From Phlegmacium glaucopus (lineage: Eukaryota > Basidiomycota > Agaricomycetes > Agaricales > Cortinariaceae), in NCBI GenBank assembly GCA_015039465.1, contig MU130033.1, positions 130,872 to 194,871 on the forward strand: a DNA stretch of 64,000 bases. The letters run 5' to 3'. Below the pieces are notes generated by a model, which made no database searches, was not told the origin of the DNA, and was given only the letters and a program-made list of their open reading frames with translations. Below are positions 1 to 11,032 of this stretch, one piece after another (positions within the stretch are counted from its first letter, which is position 1; every line of letters begins with the position of its first letter). A program made the translations under genes and the position numbers.

Positions 1-892
1 ATCAAAGCGTCGGCGGCCTCTAAAGGAGGTAGTGGTCCAGTGACAATTTCATACTAAATCGAGGGTGTTGAATGGTCAGTGCGTTCAACTGTGAATTGTG
101 TAAAAATAATGACAAACCTGTCCGGGCGCGGCTTCCGCATGATAAATTTGGAGTTCTATCCCAGATGATTCTATCGCATCCGCCATCTCAGCCATCACCG
201 TTGTCGACGTTGCGCCAGATCGCAAGGCATCGGCCGAAGTCCATGCATGAATGCTTAAGGGCTCTATAGGATGGGTGGATTTGAGCAAGATGAATTCGGT
301 CTCAAACCCTACGAGAAAATCGACATCGGAGGCGGTTTTGGCTTCCCTATCACATAAGATCAGAAAAGAAAGTTGGCACTGCTAATCGATCAGAATATAC
401 TCGACAATACGACGGAGCATCCCCCGAGGACAAAAGTCGACTTGGACAGTTGGTTGGCCTTGAGCATCAATTACGCCAGCCTTTTCCTCGAACCATCCCA
501 TTAAGCTTGCATGCCCAATTTCGTAGGGACAGGGCCTAATAGTTGATAGGTCTGGAGTGATCAAATATTCCCCCATCGGAACAAATCCAGGGGCGACTGA
601 TAGGTATATAATGCCTAGGGTGACCTTTGCGACTGCAACGCCTGGTCTATTCCCTTCCAAGAGTTTCTTGAAGTAAGAGATAGGCATGATTCGGAATCGA
701 ACGATGTTTGTGAAGTCGACCCATTGGAAACGAATGTATTCTATGTCAATCAAACCATCAAGAGATAAAATAAAAAGGTGATGAAGATGCAGACTTACTG
801 ATGCCTGACTCTTCCAACTTGTCTACTGGGAGGGTGTTTGTCTTGATAGTTGAATGATGATATTCTACGCCGTGTTGAAATCCACTATCCAT
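1..892 (-). CDS. Glutamine synthetase-like protein (FluG/GS catalytic-domain type), 3' end outside window
   Basis: The minus strand encodes the N-terminal part of a glutamine synthetase-superfamily enzyme, which ligates ammonia or an amine to a glutamate gamma-carboxylate using ATP. I start at the ATG ending at 892 (MDSGFQHGVEYHHS). One intron near 755-805 joins it to KYIRFQWVDFTNIVRFRIMP, the usual beta-grasp N-terminal block. The next exon, about 85-357, carries FLVGFETEFILLKS and later IYHAEAAPGQ. Those acidic residues match the GS metal/glutamate-binding positions. A further intron (about 53-115) leads to YEIVTGPLPPLEAADAL at the left edge. The order and spacing resemble the C-terminal half of fungal FluG and stand-alone GS-like proteins more than the canonical short cytosolic eukaryotic GS. 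The substrate is not determined. The last part of the catalytic domain lies off the window, so I cannot say whether the gene is intact. Confidence 0.85.
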
Positions 893-1439
893 TGCAAGGA
901 TGGAGAAGGGAGCGCCAGTCGTATAATCGCTATAAATCAAGAAGGAGCCTGAGAATGATAGAAAGTTGGGGCACAATCGCAAATATAACGTACAAACGGT
1001 AACCAAACGCGGCCGATGATCTGATCTTGATTCTTGAACGGTGCAGCTTCCGTCTTAATCGCTACATACTCTCCTCTTATCGGCGCCAATCATGCTTCTG
1101 GAGGTTTCGAGACCGTCGTGTTCGAGGCAGTCGTCGAATAATATTCAAGCGTAAACGTCACGTATCTTCTTAATCTGATCTTACACGATACTGTTTGACA
1201 AGTCACAAGAATAAAGGCCCGGGTAACGAAGAAGAAAGGCCCGGGTAATGGAAGTTCTGAAGGTCAACAAACAATAACTGGAGACTCAGATTCAAAACCG
1301 AATAAGGTTTCCATCTTCAGCCTGGCACTGGAAGATATACATAGTCGCCTCTGTCATGCACGGCGTCTATTGTACAACGGCGGAATCGGCGATCACAAAA
1401 AAAAATTAGCTACAGAACTCGGAACTCAAAAAATTGAGT
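893..1439. other. Gene-free stretch upstream of the GS-like gene
   Basis: I see no supported coding region here. It presumably holds the promoter and 5' leader of the minus-strand GS-like gene. A short near-duplicate, 'aaaggcccgggtaa', occurs twice at about 1214 and 1235. No RNA gene was recognised. Confidence 0.5.
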
Positions 1440-1719
1440 AATACGATCACGTCAATAATGATGTCATCACGAAAACTTGGGCGAGGTCGCGCAGAAGCAA
1501 CTGCACGAGCCCGAAGGAGCACGAGCAGGCAGATGGAAGACATTTCAAAGAAATTTGAAGATCTACTTAGAGTTTCCTGAGCCAACTGGCGAAAACCTTG
1601 AAAGAAAATATGCCGGCGAAGCCTTTGCCTCAATCCCACTTACAACCCTCCGAGAATGGGAGCATAGGATGGGGCGTCGGATGAATGCTTACAGAGACTC
1701 CATGCAGGATGCATCATGA
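1440..1719 (+). pseudogene. Degenerate fragment, possibly of a repeated agaricomycete transposase-like family
   Basis: Two coding-looking pieces lie in different plus frames. About 1468-1575 reads SRKLGRGRAEATARARRSTS and then MEDISKKFEDLLRV. About 1615-1716 reads ASIPLTTLREWEHRMGRRMN. The second piece resembles, from memory, a recurrent block (IP-x-STIR-x-W-x-HR-x-x-x-WM-x-AYR) in multicopy agaricomycete proteins that often lie beside transposons. The piece ends in a stop right after that block and no longer gene is evident on either side. I therefore read it as a decayed fragment. The family assignment is from memory and weak; it could be a chance open frame. Confidence 0.3.
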
Positions 1720-2960
1720 TCGCAGCTCAATTTGATGCAAGCCAGCTATTAGGGCAGGGCGGCGGAATTCGAGTTGAATGTTTTACTTACTAGCGACTCC
1801 GAGTCGGAGTATGAGTGACACAAATATAATCGAATCGTTTGTCACCATCTTTCACATTTCTCAACACCTTCTACTGTATGTATGGGCAAAACCCCACTTC
1901 AAGTCCTCAACGGATGTATCTAAAGATGAAATCTTCGAATCAGTTTGGAAACGCTGCCAATGGGGAGAGGAAATGATGGAAATCAAGGGGAGGGGATATG
2001 TAACACCAACAAGATCATTGACATACCAAGCGCTTAAGCTATCAAGATGCTCTAACGGCATCATTCATCCTTTAATGGTATGTATAGATCTCAATGCTCC
2101 CTGCGCTCGTAAAATCGAGGCCCGAGGCCGTACACCTGAGCCCTGCAGGGTTGCTAGAAATGAAACCAACGTTCATAATCGTTTGTATATTGGTAAATTC
2201 ATCTGTACAGCCATTTAATACATAATGCCTTGAATGACCAAAAAGCTGGCTGGGACGAGCTCTGCCAGAACCCATAGTACTCTGTCATGGTAATCCATAC
2301 TTTTGAGTGTCCACCGATTAAAATTTAAAACAGAAGCAACTGCATCAGTACGTGGATTGGATAACATTCAGCGCTAGTCGAGGCAAGGCTGCCATGATGT
2401 AGTATCTAATATCTATCATGTGCCATGCTATCTGTCGTCTTTGTTTGGTAATTTTAATTTGAATCCTTTCCGAAGTCGATATCTAACTCCATACGGAATG
2501 GACAAACCTTGTGAAGTCACGGTGTCACCTGCCACAGTGCACAATCTGCTTCGAACTTCTATCGCTAAGGTGAGCTCACGGATTATAAATATATACAACT
2601 TTGTAAACAACAGGGCTGTGCGTGAAAAAGTATGTTCTGCTGCGAGGACGACCCTATTTGTATTATACCCCCTTAAGTTTCCGCGTCCGGCGGGAACCGA
2701 AATATTACCTGGCGACATTGCCGTTTCTCTCTCTCAGATAAGACGTCAATCCCATTGTAATGTACATACACGAACTTCTGTCTATCTGAAATTCAAAAAC
2801 AAGGTGAGTGGTACCACTCCGAGTCGATTTATAACATCTTCTCTCATCATCTGCCAATTTTTAGTTTTTAACGATCCGATCGAAAAGTTCGAACCCCCGC
2901 CCAAACCTTGCCTCGAAAATACTAGTCTCCTCGACGCGATTATCCTCCTCTTCAATGCAA
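1720..2960. other. Gene-free stretch with only unsupported open frames
   Basis: There are open frames of 146 and 188 codons on the plus strand (1778-2218, 2420-2986). Neither shows a recognisable domain, a signal peptide or a plausible spliced extension. The 188-codon frame overlaps the proposed start of the DUF6533 gene. I treat both as chance frames in AT-rich DNA. Confidence 0.45.
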
Positions 2961-4765
2961 AATGTCCATTAATATCGAAGCCTTAATACAAGCAAGATGG
3001 GAGCGGAATGCATATCGTTCGTCAGATATTTAGAACCTCGAGATTGATATCAATTTACTAGTGTTCCAATCCAGTCGCATGTGCAGCGCTCATCCTTTAT
3101 GAATATTGTAAGTATTCTTCAAAATTTATATTTTATTTATCTTGATTCTCTCTTCTAGTTCTGCAGCTTGACGCAGAGGTATGTTTGCTCTCCTTATTTT
3201 GCGTACTTCTCAAGATGCGATGCGATTTGATATAGGTTCTATACTTTTGGGTACGCTGAATACTGGAAATTTCGTCTGAAACCTGACATCCACAATTCCT
3301 TTGAAGAAACAAAGGTGGTCAGTAGCTAAGGTCCTTTTTCTATGGGTGAGTTGCACCTCGAGTCATCTATTACAAGACAATTCTTCTGACACTCTTCTAG
3401 AATCGGTACTACAGTGTGACATACAACATGTACGTCCTGCTTCTCTATCTTAATGATGCATTTGAAAACCTACAATAAATTATGTAGCGCAAATGCTGTT
3501 GGTATGATGGTTTTCTTATTCGATACTTCAACTTTGTCCTGATAACACACAAGTCTTCCTACAGCCACGTCCTTCATACAATGTATGTCTCTAGATCAGC
3601 TTCTAACAATCATTGGTGCTGAATTCTTAACATTGTAGCTGTAAGACTCTTTACAAGATTCCTCCCCGTTGCTCTGATAACATGTTAATACGACTCCTAC
3701 AGATGTTTGTGGTAAATTCTTATCTCAAAGTATAAAGTCTGATGTCTGTATGATATTCCAGGTTCAAAATTCTTCCATTGGCAAAATACCGGAGCTAGCC
3801 TCCAAGTGGTCACTACACACAGTACGTCCAACCCCCCTTTTCAAAGTAAGGTTACTCAAACTTTCACTGTCTCCTTTATTAGTCATTCTTGAACTTCGCT
3901 TATGGGCAATGTATGGAAATAAACGAAAGATTCTTCTCCTTTTCGTAGGTTCTATACCAACCTGTTCATCAATCTGATTTACTAAGGCTATGATTTAGAT
4001 CGCATTAACAACAGGTGAGGCCTTGGCTATGGGCCTCGTTTTTGGACTCGTTAATCCGAACTTGATCGGTGAGAGTCATATGTCAAAAGGGCTCATTTCT
4101 ATGAACTAACTTCAAAAGCTACAAATGAACCATTTCCTGGAGTATTTATCTGTGCAGATGGGGATCCGCTCGATGGAACGCATTGGACCGTGTACTATTG
4201 GCTCACGATCGTCATCATTGAATTTACGTTGTTACTGCTTGCCCTTATAAAAGCGTGGCAGCATAGATCTTCTGTGGGAGGTAGTGCCTTGATGCAAGAA
4301 CTCACACGAGACTCGGTGTTTTACTTCATAATGTGAGTGTGTCTTTTTGGATATTTTGGAATCAAGTAACAAGAGTTTTGATCAAAGAATATTTTGGATT
4401 TACATCGCGAACACGGTGTTATGGTTCATTAACAGGGTAAGTATATACTCTATTGTCTGGGTTACCTGTGCCATATACATAGGCTAATAGTTTTTTTCAA
4501 AAAAATGCAGCTTACGTTGGACGAATTGGGAACTGCGTTCGCCTTTGTCATTTCGAGCATCTTTGCAAATCGACTACTTATCGCAATCCGATCAGCACAT
4601 TTCAGGGACGACGACACTGACCCAATCCAATCTATGCGTTTTGCCGAGAATGACGCTGCACGGCATAGAAATCTAGACTCGACAAACAACACCATGATGA
4701 CTCAGACTGGCACTGGCACTGGCACTTTTGAGCTGACGACTTTTAACGAGCGTGTAGGTGTATGA
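2961..4765 (+). CDS. DUF6533-domain multi-pass membrane protein, many introns
   Basis: This is a highly split gene for a multi-pass membrane protein of the basidiomycete DUF6533 family, whose function is not known. In order the exons give CAALILYEYFLQLDAE (3080-3180), VLYFW then KQRWSVAKVLFLW (3235-3342), NRYYSVTYNM (3402-3432), LELRLWAMYGNKRKILLLF (about 3888-3948) and membrane stretches up to 4440. The tail has FVISSIFANRLLIAIR and a tract of three Thr-Gly pairs, ending GTFELTTFNERVGV. The blocks [YD]-[EY]-x-L-x-L-x-x-E, W-[KR]-x-RW-S and R-x-WA-[LM]-Y are the family signature. The tail is cytoplasm-like and polar. I placed the start at the ATG at 2961 but the first intron border is unresolved, so the 5' end could be up to about 100 bases off. 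Many introns are only about 50 bp. Confidence 0.7.
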
Positions 4766-5661
4766 TATATAGTATTACTTGTATGATATGTAAGATCTAA
4801 ATCACCTACATTGCAATGATGTGAAAGGTACAAACATTCAACTTGATATGTCTTAACGAGTTACGAGAGAGTGGTGCACACTGGCATGTTCCCACCGCTT
4901 TTCACGGAAGGTCAGTTTTCACAAGGACAGTCCACCTATTTTCATTCAACTGACTTCTATTTTTTTCTTATCATATCTGTACCTGGATACAATCGGAAAA
5001 GCGGAGGAAGTGTGGTGAATGGTTAATACCCCATGAGGACGTGTTCTCAGAACCACTTACAATTCTATACTGCTGCGCTTGTTGAAATTGCCGGACTTTC
5101 CTCTAGATCCTTTTAAATTGCCAGGAAGTTATCTGAGCAAAATCCAACGTACTGGAGTCTTATCACTTTGTTCACGGTGTGTCCGAACCACGCATGGCAA
5201 CATGCTACTTTGCCCATCTCCCGGTTCCCATATACCTCTTCCGTACATCTGAATCCTCACACGATTGAAGTACTTATAACGGCGAAGAAGCCTCTATCGG
5301 AACATGTCAAAAGCCAGAAACAGGGCAACTCATAAAGGAAAGGCTTGGCGGCTAGTGAGGCTCACAAGGCCGGCGAGTCCCTCAGAAGGGGTACATGCCA
5401 TTGCAAAGAGTAGCATGTCCGTTTGGCTATGTACGTCTAAGCAGATCATTTAAGACAGCAGTATCAAACTATTCTCTCATGTCTCCACAACTTTTGAAGC
5501 TTGTGACCCTATACAATGAGATAATCGATGTACGTGCCGTGATAGCCTTAGCTTCGGAATCTTCCTTTAAATGATTGAAGTAGAAGCCACCTCACTTCAG
5601 TCCCACTTCCACGTTTCTTTGATTCTTACTTACCCCAGCATCAACTGTGCATTAATCGAGT
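4766..5661. other. Intergenic stretch between the DUF6533 gene and the permease
   Basis: About 0.9 kb with no supported gene on either strand. It probably holds the terminator of the upstream gene and the promoter of the permease. I see no obvious repeat or RNA gene. Confidence 0.5.
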
Positions 5662-8078
5662 ATGACAGATGAAAAAGATTCGGCGGTATCCACACCCAGC
5701 GTCTCAGAGGATCCCGCGCCGTTAGACAAGGATGCGGCGCTATTAGCAAGGCTTGGGTACAAGCAAGGTATGGGTTCCCCCTAACATCAGTGAAGAATCA
5801 TGAAGTCATAGACGCCTTACCTTCTTAGAATTTCGTCGTAATTTTACCCCATTGGAAGTTTTTGGTATTGGATTTAGTATTATTGGGCTCGTTCCGTCTT
5901 TAGCGTAAGTCAAATTTTTTATGTCTTTGGGTTCAACTAGAAAAAAGAATTTTCAATCATAGTTCTGTTCTTGTTTTCTCCATTCCTTACGGAGGTTCAT
6001 CTGCAATGATATGGGGAGTACGTGGTGGAACTGGCCTCTATCTATTTTTATACATCCTAACCGACACGTCGAAAGTGGACCGTATGTGGTATATTCCTTT
6101 CAGTCATTGCACTTGCAATAGCCGAGCTTGGCTCTGCGGCTCCAACATCTGGCGGTTTATATTACTGGACCTTTATGTTCTCATCTACCCGATGGCGGTG
6201 TCTTCTCTCTTGGATTGTGGGCTGTAAGCTTTTTTTTCACAAATTTTCATCATCTATCGCATTTACTGATCCCTTGAATTGGAGAAGACTCAAACACCTT
6301 GGGTAACATTGCCAGCGTTGCATCTGTGGATTGGGGATGCGCGGTACAGATTATGGCTGCTGCCAGCATAGGATCTGGTCTTCAGTTTACGGCGACGACG
6401 GCCCAGACATTGTAAGTTGATTTGATATCTCAAGTGTGAAACACTTGCATAGTTCTTTTTCTGAATAGCGGCGTGTTTTGCATGTTACTCGCATGTCATG
6501 GGACAATATGTAGTCTCAACCCTGTAATTATTGCAAGACTACAGATTCCATTCATTATCATCAATGTGTTGTACGTATTTCACAACCCCTCTCGCATCTA
6601 CACTTTTGATTGCATATAAATGATACTAAATATTTTTTTAAGACTCTGTCTTGGAATTATTATAGGAGTACCCGCGGCTACTCCCAAGACATTTATAAAC
6701 AGTGCGAGCTACACCTTTGGTAACTTCACAAACGGTACGCATATCGATCAACCTTAAAGATAAATTATTGAAATTAGAATCTTTAACTTTTAAGTATCCG
6801 GATGGAACAATGGATATGCTTTTATCCTGAGTTTCCTTAGTCCACTTTGGGCAATTGGCGCATTTGATTCGACGGTACATATCAGTGAGGAAGCAACTAA
6901 TGCCAACGTGGCGATCCCCTACGCTATCATTCTCGCGACTACTTCAAGTGTCGTAATTGGATGGGGTAAGTGGAATCTTGTCGATTAAGTAACTGTTTAA
7001 AGGTCTGAACATGTGGACATAGGATTGAATGTGGCGCTTGCATTTTGCATGGGTACCGATACGCAAACTATATTGCAAAGCCCAATCCAGCAGCCAATGG
7101 CCACTGTAATTAACAGGTTTCTTGAATCCTTTTCCTTTGTTAAAATAGGAATTTTTTATAGATCTTGTTCAACTCTTTCGGTCAGAGAGGAACATTAGCT
7201 TTGTGGGCATTTGTTGTCGTTGTTCAGTATGTTTTTAAATTATGATTGAAGAATTATGGGGGGGGCTTATCATCTATATCCGTAGATTTACGATGGGCAC
7301 AAGCATGGTGGAGTTTTTTCCATTCATCTATGTTAAAAATCAAATTAACTCATCATCATTTGAATCAGTTAACGACTTGTTCCCGCCAAATCTTTGCATT
7401 CTCGCGAGATGGAGGCCTTCCCCTTTCAAAATGGCTTTATAACGTTAATAGAAAAACTCATGCACCGATACCCGCTGTTTGGTTCTCAGTATTTCTATCC
7501 CTTCTCCTTGGCTTGCTAGCATTTGCTGGAGCTAGTGCAATTGGCGCAGTGTTCTCTTTAGTCGTGGCTGGACAATATGTTGCATATTCAATTCCGATCG
7601 CCGCCCGATTTATTGGTGGACAGAAGATCCAACCCGGACCATTTACCCTTGGAAGACTAGTAAGGATCTTTTTACTAATCTTGAGTTTTTCCACTTACGA
7701 ACCCGATGAAAAAAAAAAAAAAAAGAGTATTCCTATAGCAGTGACTGCTGTTACTTTTATGACATTTATCATTATCGTCTTCCTTTTCCCTGCTAGTCCT
7801 AATCCGACTTCCGCAACAATGAATTATACAGTAGTTGTCCTAGGTAAGTGGCTGAACCTTGGGAGGTTTCTTTTCCTTGCAAAAAAAAAATTATCTTTGA
7901 TTTTGCTTATATATGTTTTTTTTTTTCCTTTTTTCAAACAGGTGGAACACTTGCTTTCGCGATTCTTTATTTCTATTTCCCAAAATATGGTGGAGCTGTG
8001 TGGTTTAAAGGACCAGTGACGACTATAGAGGATATACAAATACGGTCGAGAGATGGGAAAGGAGATGGGACGGAATAA
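5662..8078 (+). CDS. APC-family amino acid/GABA/choline-type permease
   Basis: This encodes a plasma-membrane or vacuolar amino-acid permease of the fungal APC group that includes Uga4, GABA and choline permeases. These proteins import amino acids or amines by proton coupling. It starts MTDEKDSAVSTPSVSEDPAP at 5662. After short introns come YKQEFRRNFTPLEVFGIGFS (the conserved cytosolic lead-in to TM1) and SAAPTSGGLYYWTFMF. Later blocks are AIGAFDSTVHISEEATNANV, IFAFSRDGGLPLSKWLYNVN and GPFTLGRL-SIPIA. It ends near EDIQIRSRDGKGDGTE. About 12 membrane segments can be counted. The HISEE-x-x-NA and ARD-x-x-LP blocks are diagnostic of the group. One intron (about 7660-7725) contains a run of 16 As next to its acceptor. 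The substrate cannot be assigned. A second member of the same group lies at 48.4-50.5 kb. Confidence 0.9.
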
Positions 8079-8336
8079 ACTCTTCAGCAAGTAGCCAAAA
8101 AAAATGGGATCTATGTAATAATTTCGTATAAATTAATATTTATCGAATGGTTGTGATTTTGAGAATGGCTCTGAGGAAAAAAGAATGTATCGCAAGATCA
8201 CTAGGAAGCCGAGCATTATAGTATATTAATAGACATGGAAGCTTTTGGCAAGCAAGGCCAAAGGTTGTGGGAGGGCCGAAAGAAGATTGTTGATACAAAA
8301 GACGAATATTGAATCCTCGTACCTCGGACTCGTAAC

Positions 8337-9656
8337 ATGTCTAGTGAAGGCCGAAGGATCATCATAACCCAAACTAAACAATCCCCACTCCCAACATGTA
8401 ACCCCAACTTGATGCCATTTCATATTGGACATACGGGACCAGCTGCTGTTTCGATGTTCTTGCGTGTTGAGAAGATGAAGCTTGAAGAAGAGGTGAAGGC
8501 GCAGCAGAATGAGAAGAAAGAGGTATCTGACAAGGATGTTGAGAAAGTAGAAGATTTATTAGAGCCACCAAATCGCGTCGTCCAACACACTCAACCCGCC
8601 GACGTTGAAATGGGAACCGTTCTACCTACTCTGACTTCATCACCCAGTTCAATCCCAAGTGCTTCATCTCCAAATAAAACACTATCAGGATCAATCCAAA
8701 CCTCGGCTTCCACATCAACGCTAGTCTCTTCTGAATCTATCGATTCATTAATCCCAACCACCTCGGCTGCTTCATCCTCTTCTAACCTTTTCCCTGAAAT
8801 CTCATCCTCCTCAGTTTTAAAAGACATCGACAAACGTTTAATATCCTCCTTCCGCGGACGCACCATTCACGGTTTAACTGTGGATTTACCAACGGGATAC
8901 ACGGGTTTACTACTACAGGGTGACCAACCGACCGCGACTGATCGTGTGGCACGCGTCTTTGACGCGGATGTTAAGAGTGGATTTGAAGGAGAAGACGAAC
9001 ATGGGAAAGAAGAAGTGGATAATGGTACCAAAGGAGGTAGAATGACGAGAAGTAGGGGAAAAGGAATTGTTGGAGATGGGAATGGGAAAGGGAAAGGAAA
9101 GACGAAAGCAAAAGAAAAGGAACCTACGAAGAAGGCAGCGACTAAAGGAAGATTAGCTCGTACCGCTGCTCCAAAACATATAGTAGAACCGGAAGTAATA
9201 ACTGTCGACAATGAAGACCAAGAAATGGCAGACCCAAATCCTTGCACAGAACCGGCCACTGCAGAAGGTTCTTCAAAAGACTTGGAAATAATTAACGACG
9301 ACGACGATACAAACTCTCCAGACTACGACCTTGAAGTGGACGAAGGAATACCGTTGCGCAAACTCATACCTCAATCTACATTTTCCTCGATCACGCTATG
9401 GCATGCCGACCGGGCCGTAGATGAAACTCGGGACGAGTACTATAGAACATTGACCGAGTGGATGGCTTTATCCCATGAGGTGCGCATACCTTTTAATAGT
9501 AATCTGGAATGGGTGCTAATGAAAATGAAACGTTTTATAGATTCATCGAACGGACTTGTAGAACTTTCAACTGCTAATTATTCATCTAGTATACAGCCAA
9601 TTTCTCATGTGGTCCTTTGCATAATAAATTTAATTTGTATCACCATCGCACGATGA
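8337..9656 (+). CDS. Ribonuclease H2 subunit C-like protein with long low-complexity insertions
   Basis: This is a single open exon of 439 codons for the RNase H2 C (Ydr279/AYP1-partner type) subunit. That subunit holds together the trimeric enzyme removing RNA and ribonucleotides from nuclear DNA. Three separated blocks support this: NLMPFHIGHTGPAAVSMFLR near residues 24-43, SSFRGRTIHGLTVDLPTGYT near 170-190, and SSITLWHADRAVDETRDEYY with RTLTEWMALSHEV near 350-382. These are the [L]-P-[CF]-x-I-x-x-x-GPA, FRGR-x-L-x-G and W-x-x-D elements of the family. Between them lie a Ser/Thr-rich segment and a basic then acidic Gly-Lys/Glu-Asp segment, making it far longer than typical fungal homologues (about 120-200 aa). 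The last 50 or so residues look unlike the family and may include an unrecognised intron or 3' UTR read-through. It is not catalytic by itself. Confidence 0.8.
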   Translation: MSSEGRRIIITQTKQSPLPTCNPNLMPFHIGHTGPAAVSMFLRVEKMKLEEEVKAQQNEKKEVSDKDVEKVEDLLEPPNRVVQHTQPADVEMGTVLPTLTSSPSSIPSASSPNKTLSGSIQTSASTSTLVSSESIDSLIPTTSAASSSSNLFPEISSSSVLKDIDKRLISSFRGRTIHGLTVDLPTGYTGLLLQGDQPTATDRVARVFDADVKSGFEGEDEHGKEEVDNGTKGGRMTRSRGKGIVGDGNGKGKGKTKAKEKEPTKKAATKGRLARTAAPKHIVEPEVITVDNEDQEMADPNPCTEPATAEGSSKDLEIINDDDDTNSPDYDLEVDEGIPLRKLIPQSTFSSITLWHADRAVDETRDEYYRTLTEWMALSHEVRIPFNSNLEWVLMKMKRFIDSSNGLVELSTANYSSSIQPISHVVLCIINLICITIAR

Positions 9657-10035
9657 GACATATAAGCTATTCATAGTCACCCATTGCCAGGTCGTTTATA
9701 CGTCATCGCAGGGTCTTATAAGACGAAGCAGCAACCATAAGCAGGGTCCGACGTGGAAAAAACCCACAGGTGACAGAACACGGAAAAAAAATAATCAAAT
9801 CCATTCATTACAACCCCCAAAAAAAGGAAATGTACGGTATGATAAAACGATTTTGACAGCGGAAAATGCAAGTGATCGTGATCACCCTCCCCAAAAAAGC
9901 CCTATTAAAATGAAACAAAAAACCAACTAAGCCACTTGCTTATTAATAAATAAAAAAAGACAAGTGTTTTATCTATGGCTCGTAAGTAAACGGTATATGG
10001 ATAATAAATAATGTTTGTATCGTCCATGGATCAAA
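9657..10035. other. Convergent 3' intergenic stretch
   Basis: AT-rich DNA with several A-runs between the RNase H2C gene and the convergent secreted-protein gene. It presumably holds both transcription ends. No gene was seen. Confidence 0.5.
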
Positions 10036-10881
10036 TCACCAAACGAATGGCAAAGCCAAGGTAGCAGCGGCAACCGCACCCAAAACTCGGGCATCAAATC
10101 CGGCCATAGACCTCAACGCACCGCCAGTCTTGCTACTCGTTTGGGCGGTTGGACTTGCCGAGTTGGCGGCTGAAGCTGGTATAGAGCTTGAAGTAGTACC
10201 AGAGGTGGTGGTAACCGTAAGGAGTGATGCAGTGGCACTGACAGTCCCACTAGAAGTTGGGGCAGCAGTCGTCGAATTGGCAGCCGACGAAGACGATGAA
10301 GTGGATCCAGAAGAAGCGAAGCTGGGGGCAGCGACAGCCTGGGAAGGATCAACGAGTGACCCTGTTCCCCAAGGAATAGGTTCGTTCGATCCAGGTTGAG
10401 TAGCATTCGTGGGTGGCGTGCTTTGACCGTCTGCTGTGGCGATAATGAATCGTCCAGTCCAAGTTCTGGTTGTTGTTTGAGGACTGGAGTATTGGTAAAA
10501 GTAGATGGCGGAGTTGGGTGTAACTTGGGGACAAGGGTAGGTGAAACGACCGCTGACGGTACCGTCTTGATTCGTGGCAACGGCTGTGAGAAAGAAAAAA
10601 AAAAAACAGAGAATGTATTAAGTATTTGCGAGCAAGTGAGGATAATAAAAACGATAATTACTGGTAAGATGAATCATGTTGAAATTGTCGCCTGTCATGA
10701 GCTCAATAGCCATGTTTTTCCAAATGGTAGTGGAGTTGGTGTCCCCATTCCACGCGGTACTACAGGTAGTGCCGTCGTTGAAGACTGTTCCAGGAGCTGG
10801 TTCTGTTGGGTTAACGTCCGCCCGCGCAAGGAGAGGAGCGGCAAAAACGAGAAGCGCGACGAAAGAGTTTTTGGCGAACAT
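10036..10881 (-). CDS. Secreted Ser/Thr-rich surface protein (Kre9/Knh1-like N-terminal domain), probably GPI-anchored
   Basis: The minus-strand gene starts at 10881 with a clear signal peptide, MFAKNSFVALLVFAAPLLAR, with likely cleavage near ARA-DV. The mature N-terminus, NPTEPAPGTVFNDGTTCSTA then W...DNFNMIHLT, is the basidiomycete extracellular Ser-rich domain related to Kre9/Knh1. These proteins sit in or on the cell wall. One intron lies at about 10583-10662, and the remaining domain continues to a FTYPCPQ-type block. The C-terminal half is dominated by Ser, Thr, Ala and Pro (about 10060-10360). It ends in a short hydrophobic tail (VLGAVAAATLALPFVW) preceded by small residues, as expected for a GPI-anchor signal. 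The stop is at 10036. A long TA-rich run at 11007-11032 lies upstream and could be core promoter. Exact biochemical role unknown. Confidence 0.8.
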
Positions 10882-11006
10882 TTTTATAACCGTGTCGTCT
10901 TGATATTAGTTTGGTTTAGAAAAAAACGAGACTGTTGTTGGTCAAAGAGAAAAACGGTCAGCTTTTTGTTTCTGAAGGTATCACAATATGAAGACGACAG
11001 ACTTGG

Positions 11007-11032
11007 TTATATATATATATTTATATATATAA
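11007..11032 (-). promoter_or_regulatory. Candidate TATA-like region of the secreted-protein gene
   Basis: A run of alternating T and A about 125-150 bases upstream of the start codon at 10881 is the only TATA-like sequence in the region. Its role is inferred from position only. Confidence 0.3.

Noticed and set aside
2420..2986. 188-codon open frame on the plus strand
   Set aside because: No recognisable domain, low-complexity and AT-rich codons, and overlap with the start of the DUF6533 gene. Probably chance.
8591..9259. Long minus-strand frames inside the RNase H2C gene
   Set aside because: They are antisense to Ser/Thr- and Glu/Lys-rich codons; their hydrophobic look comes from complementing low-complexity sequence.
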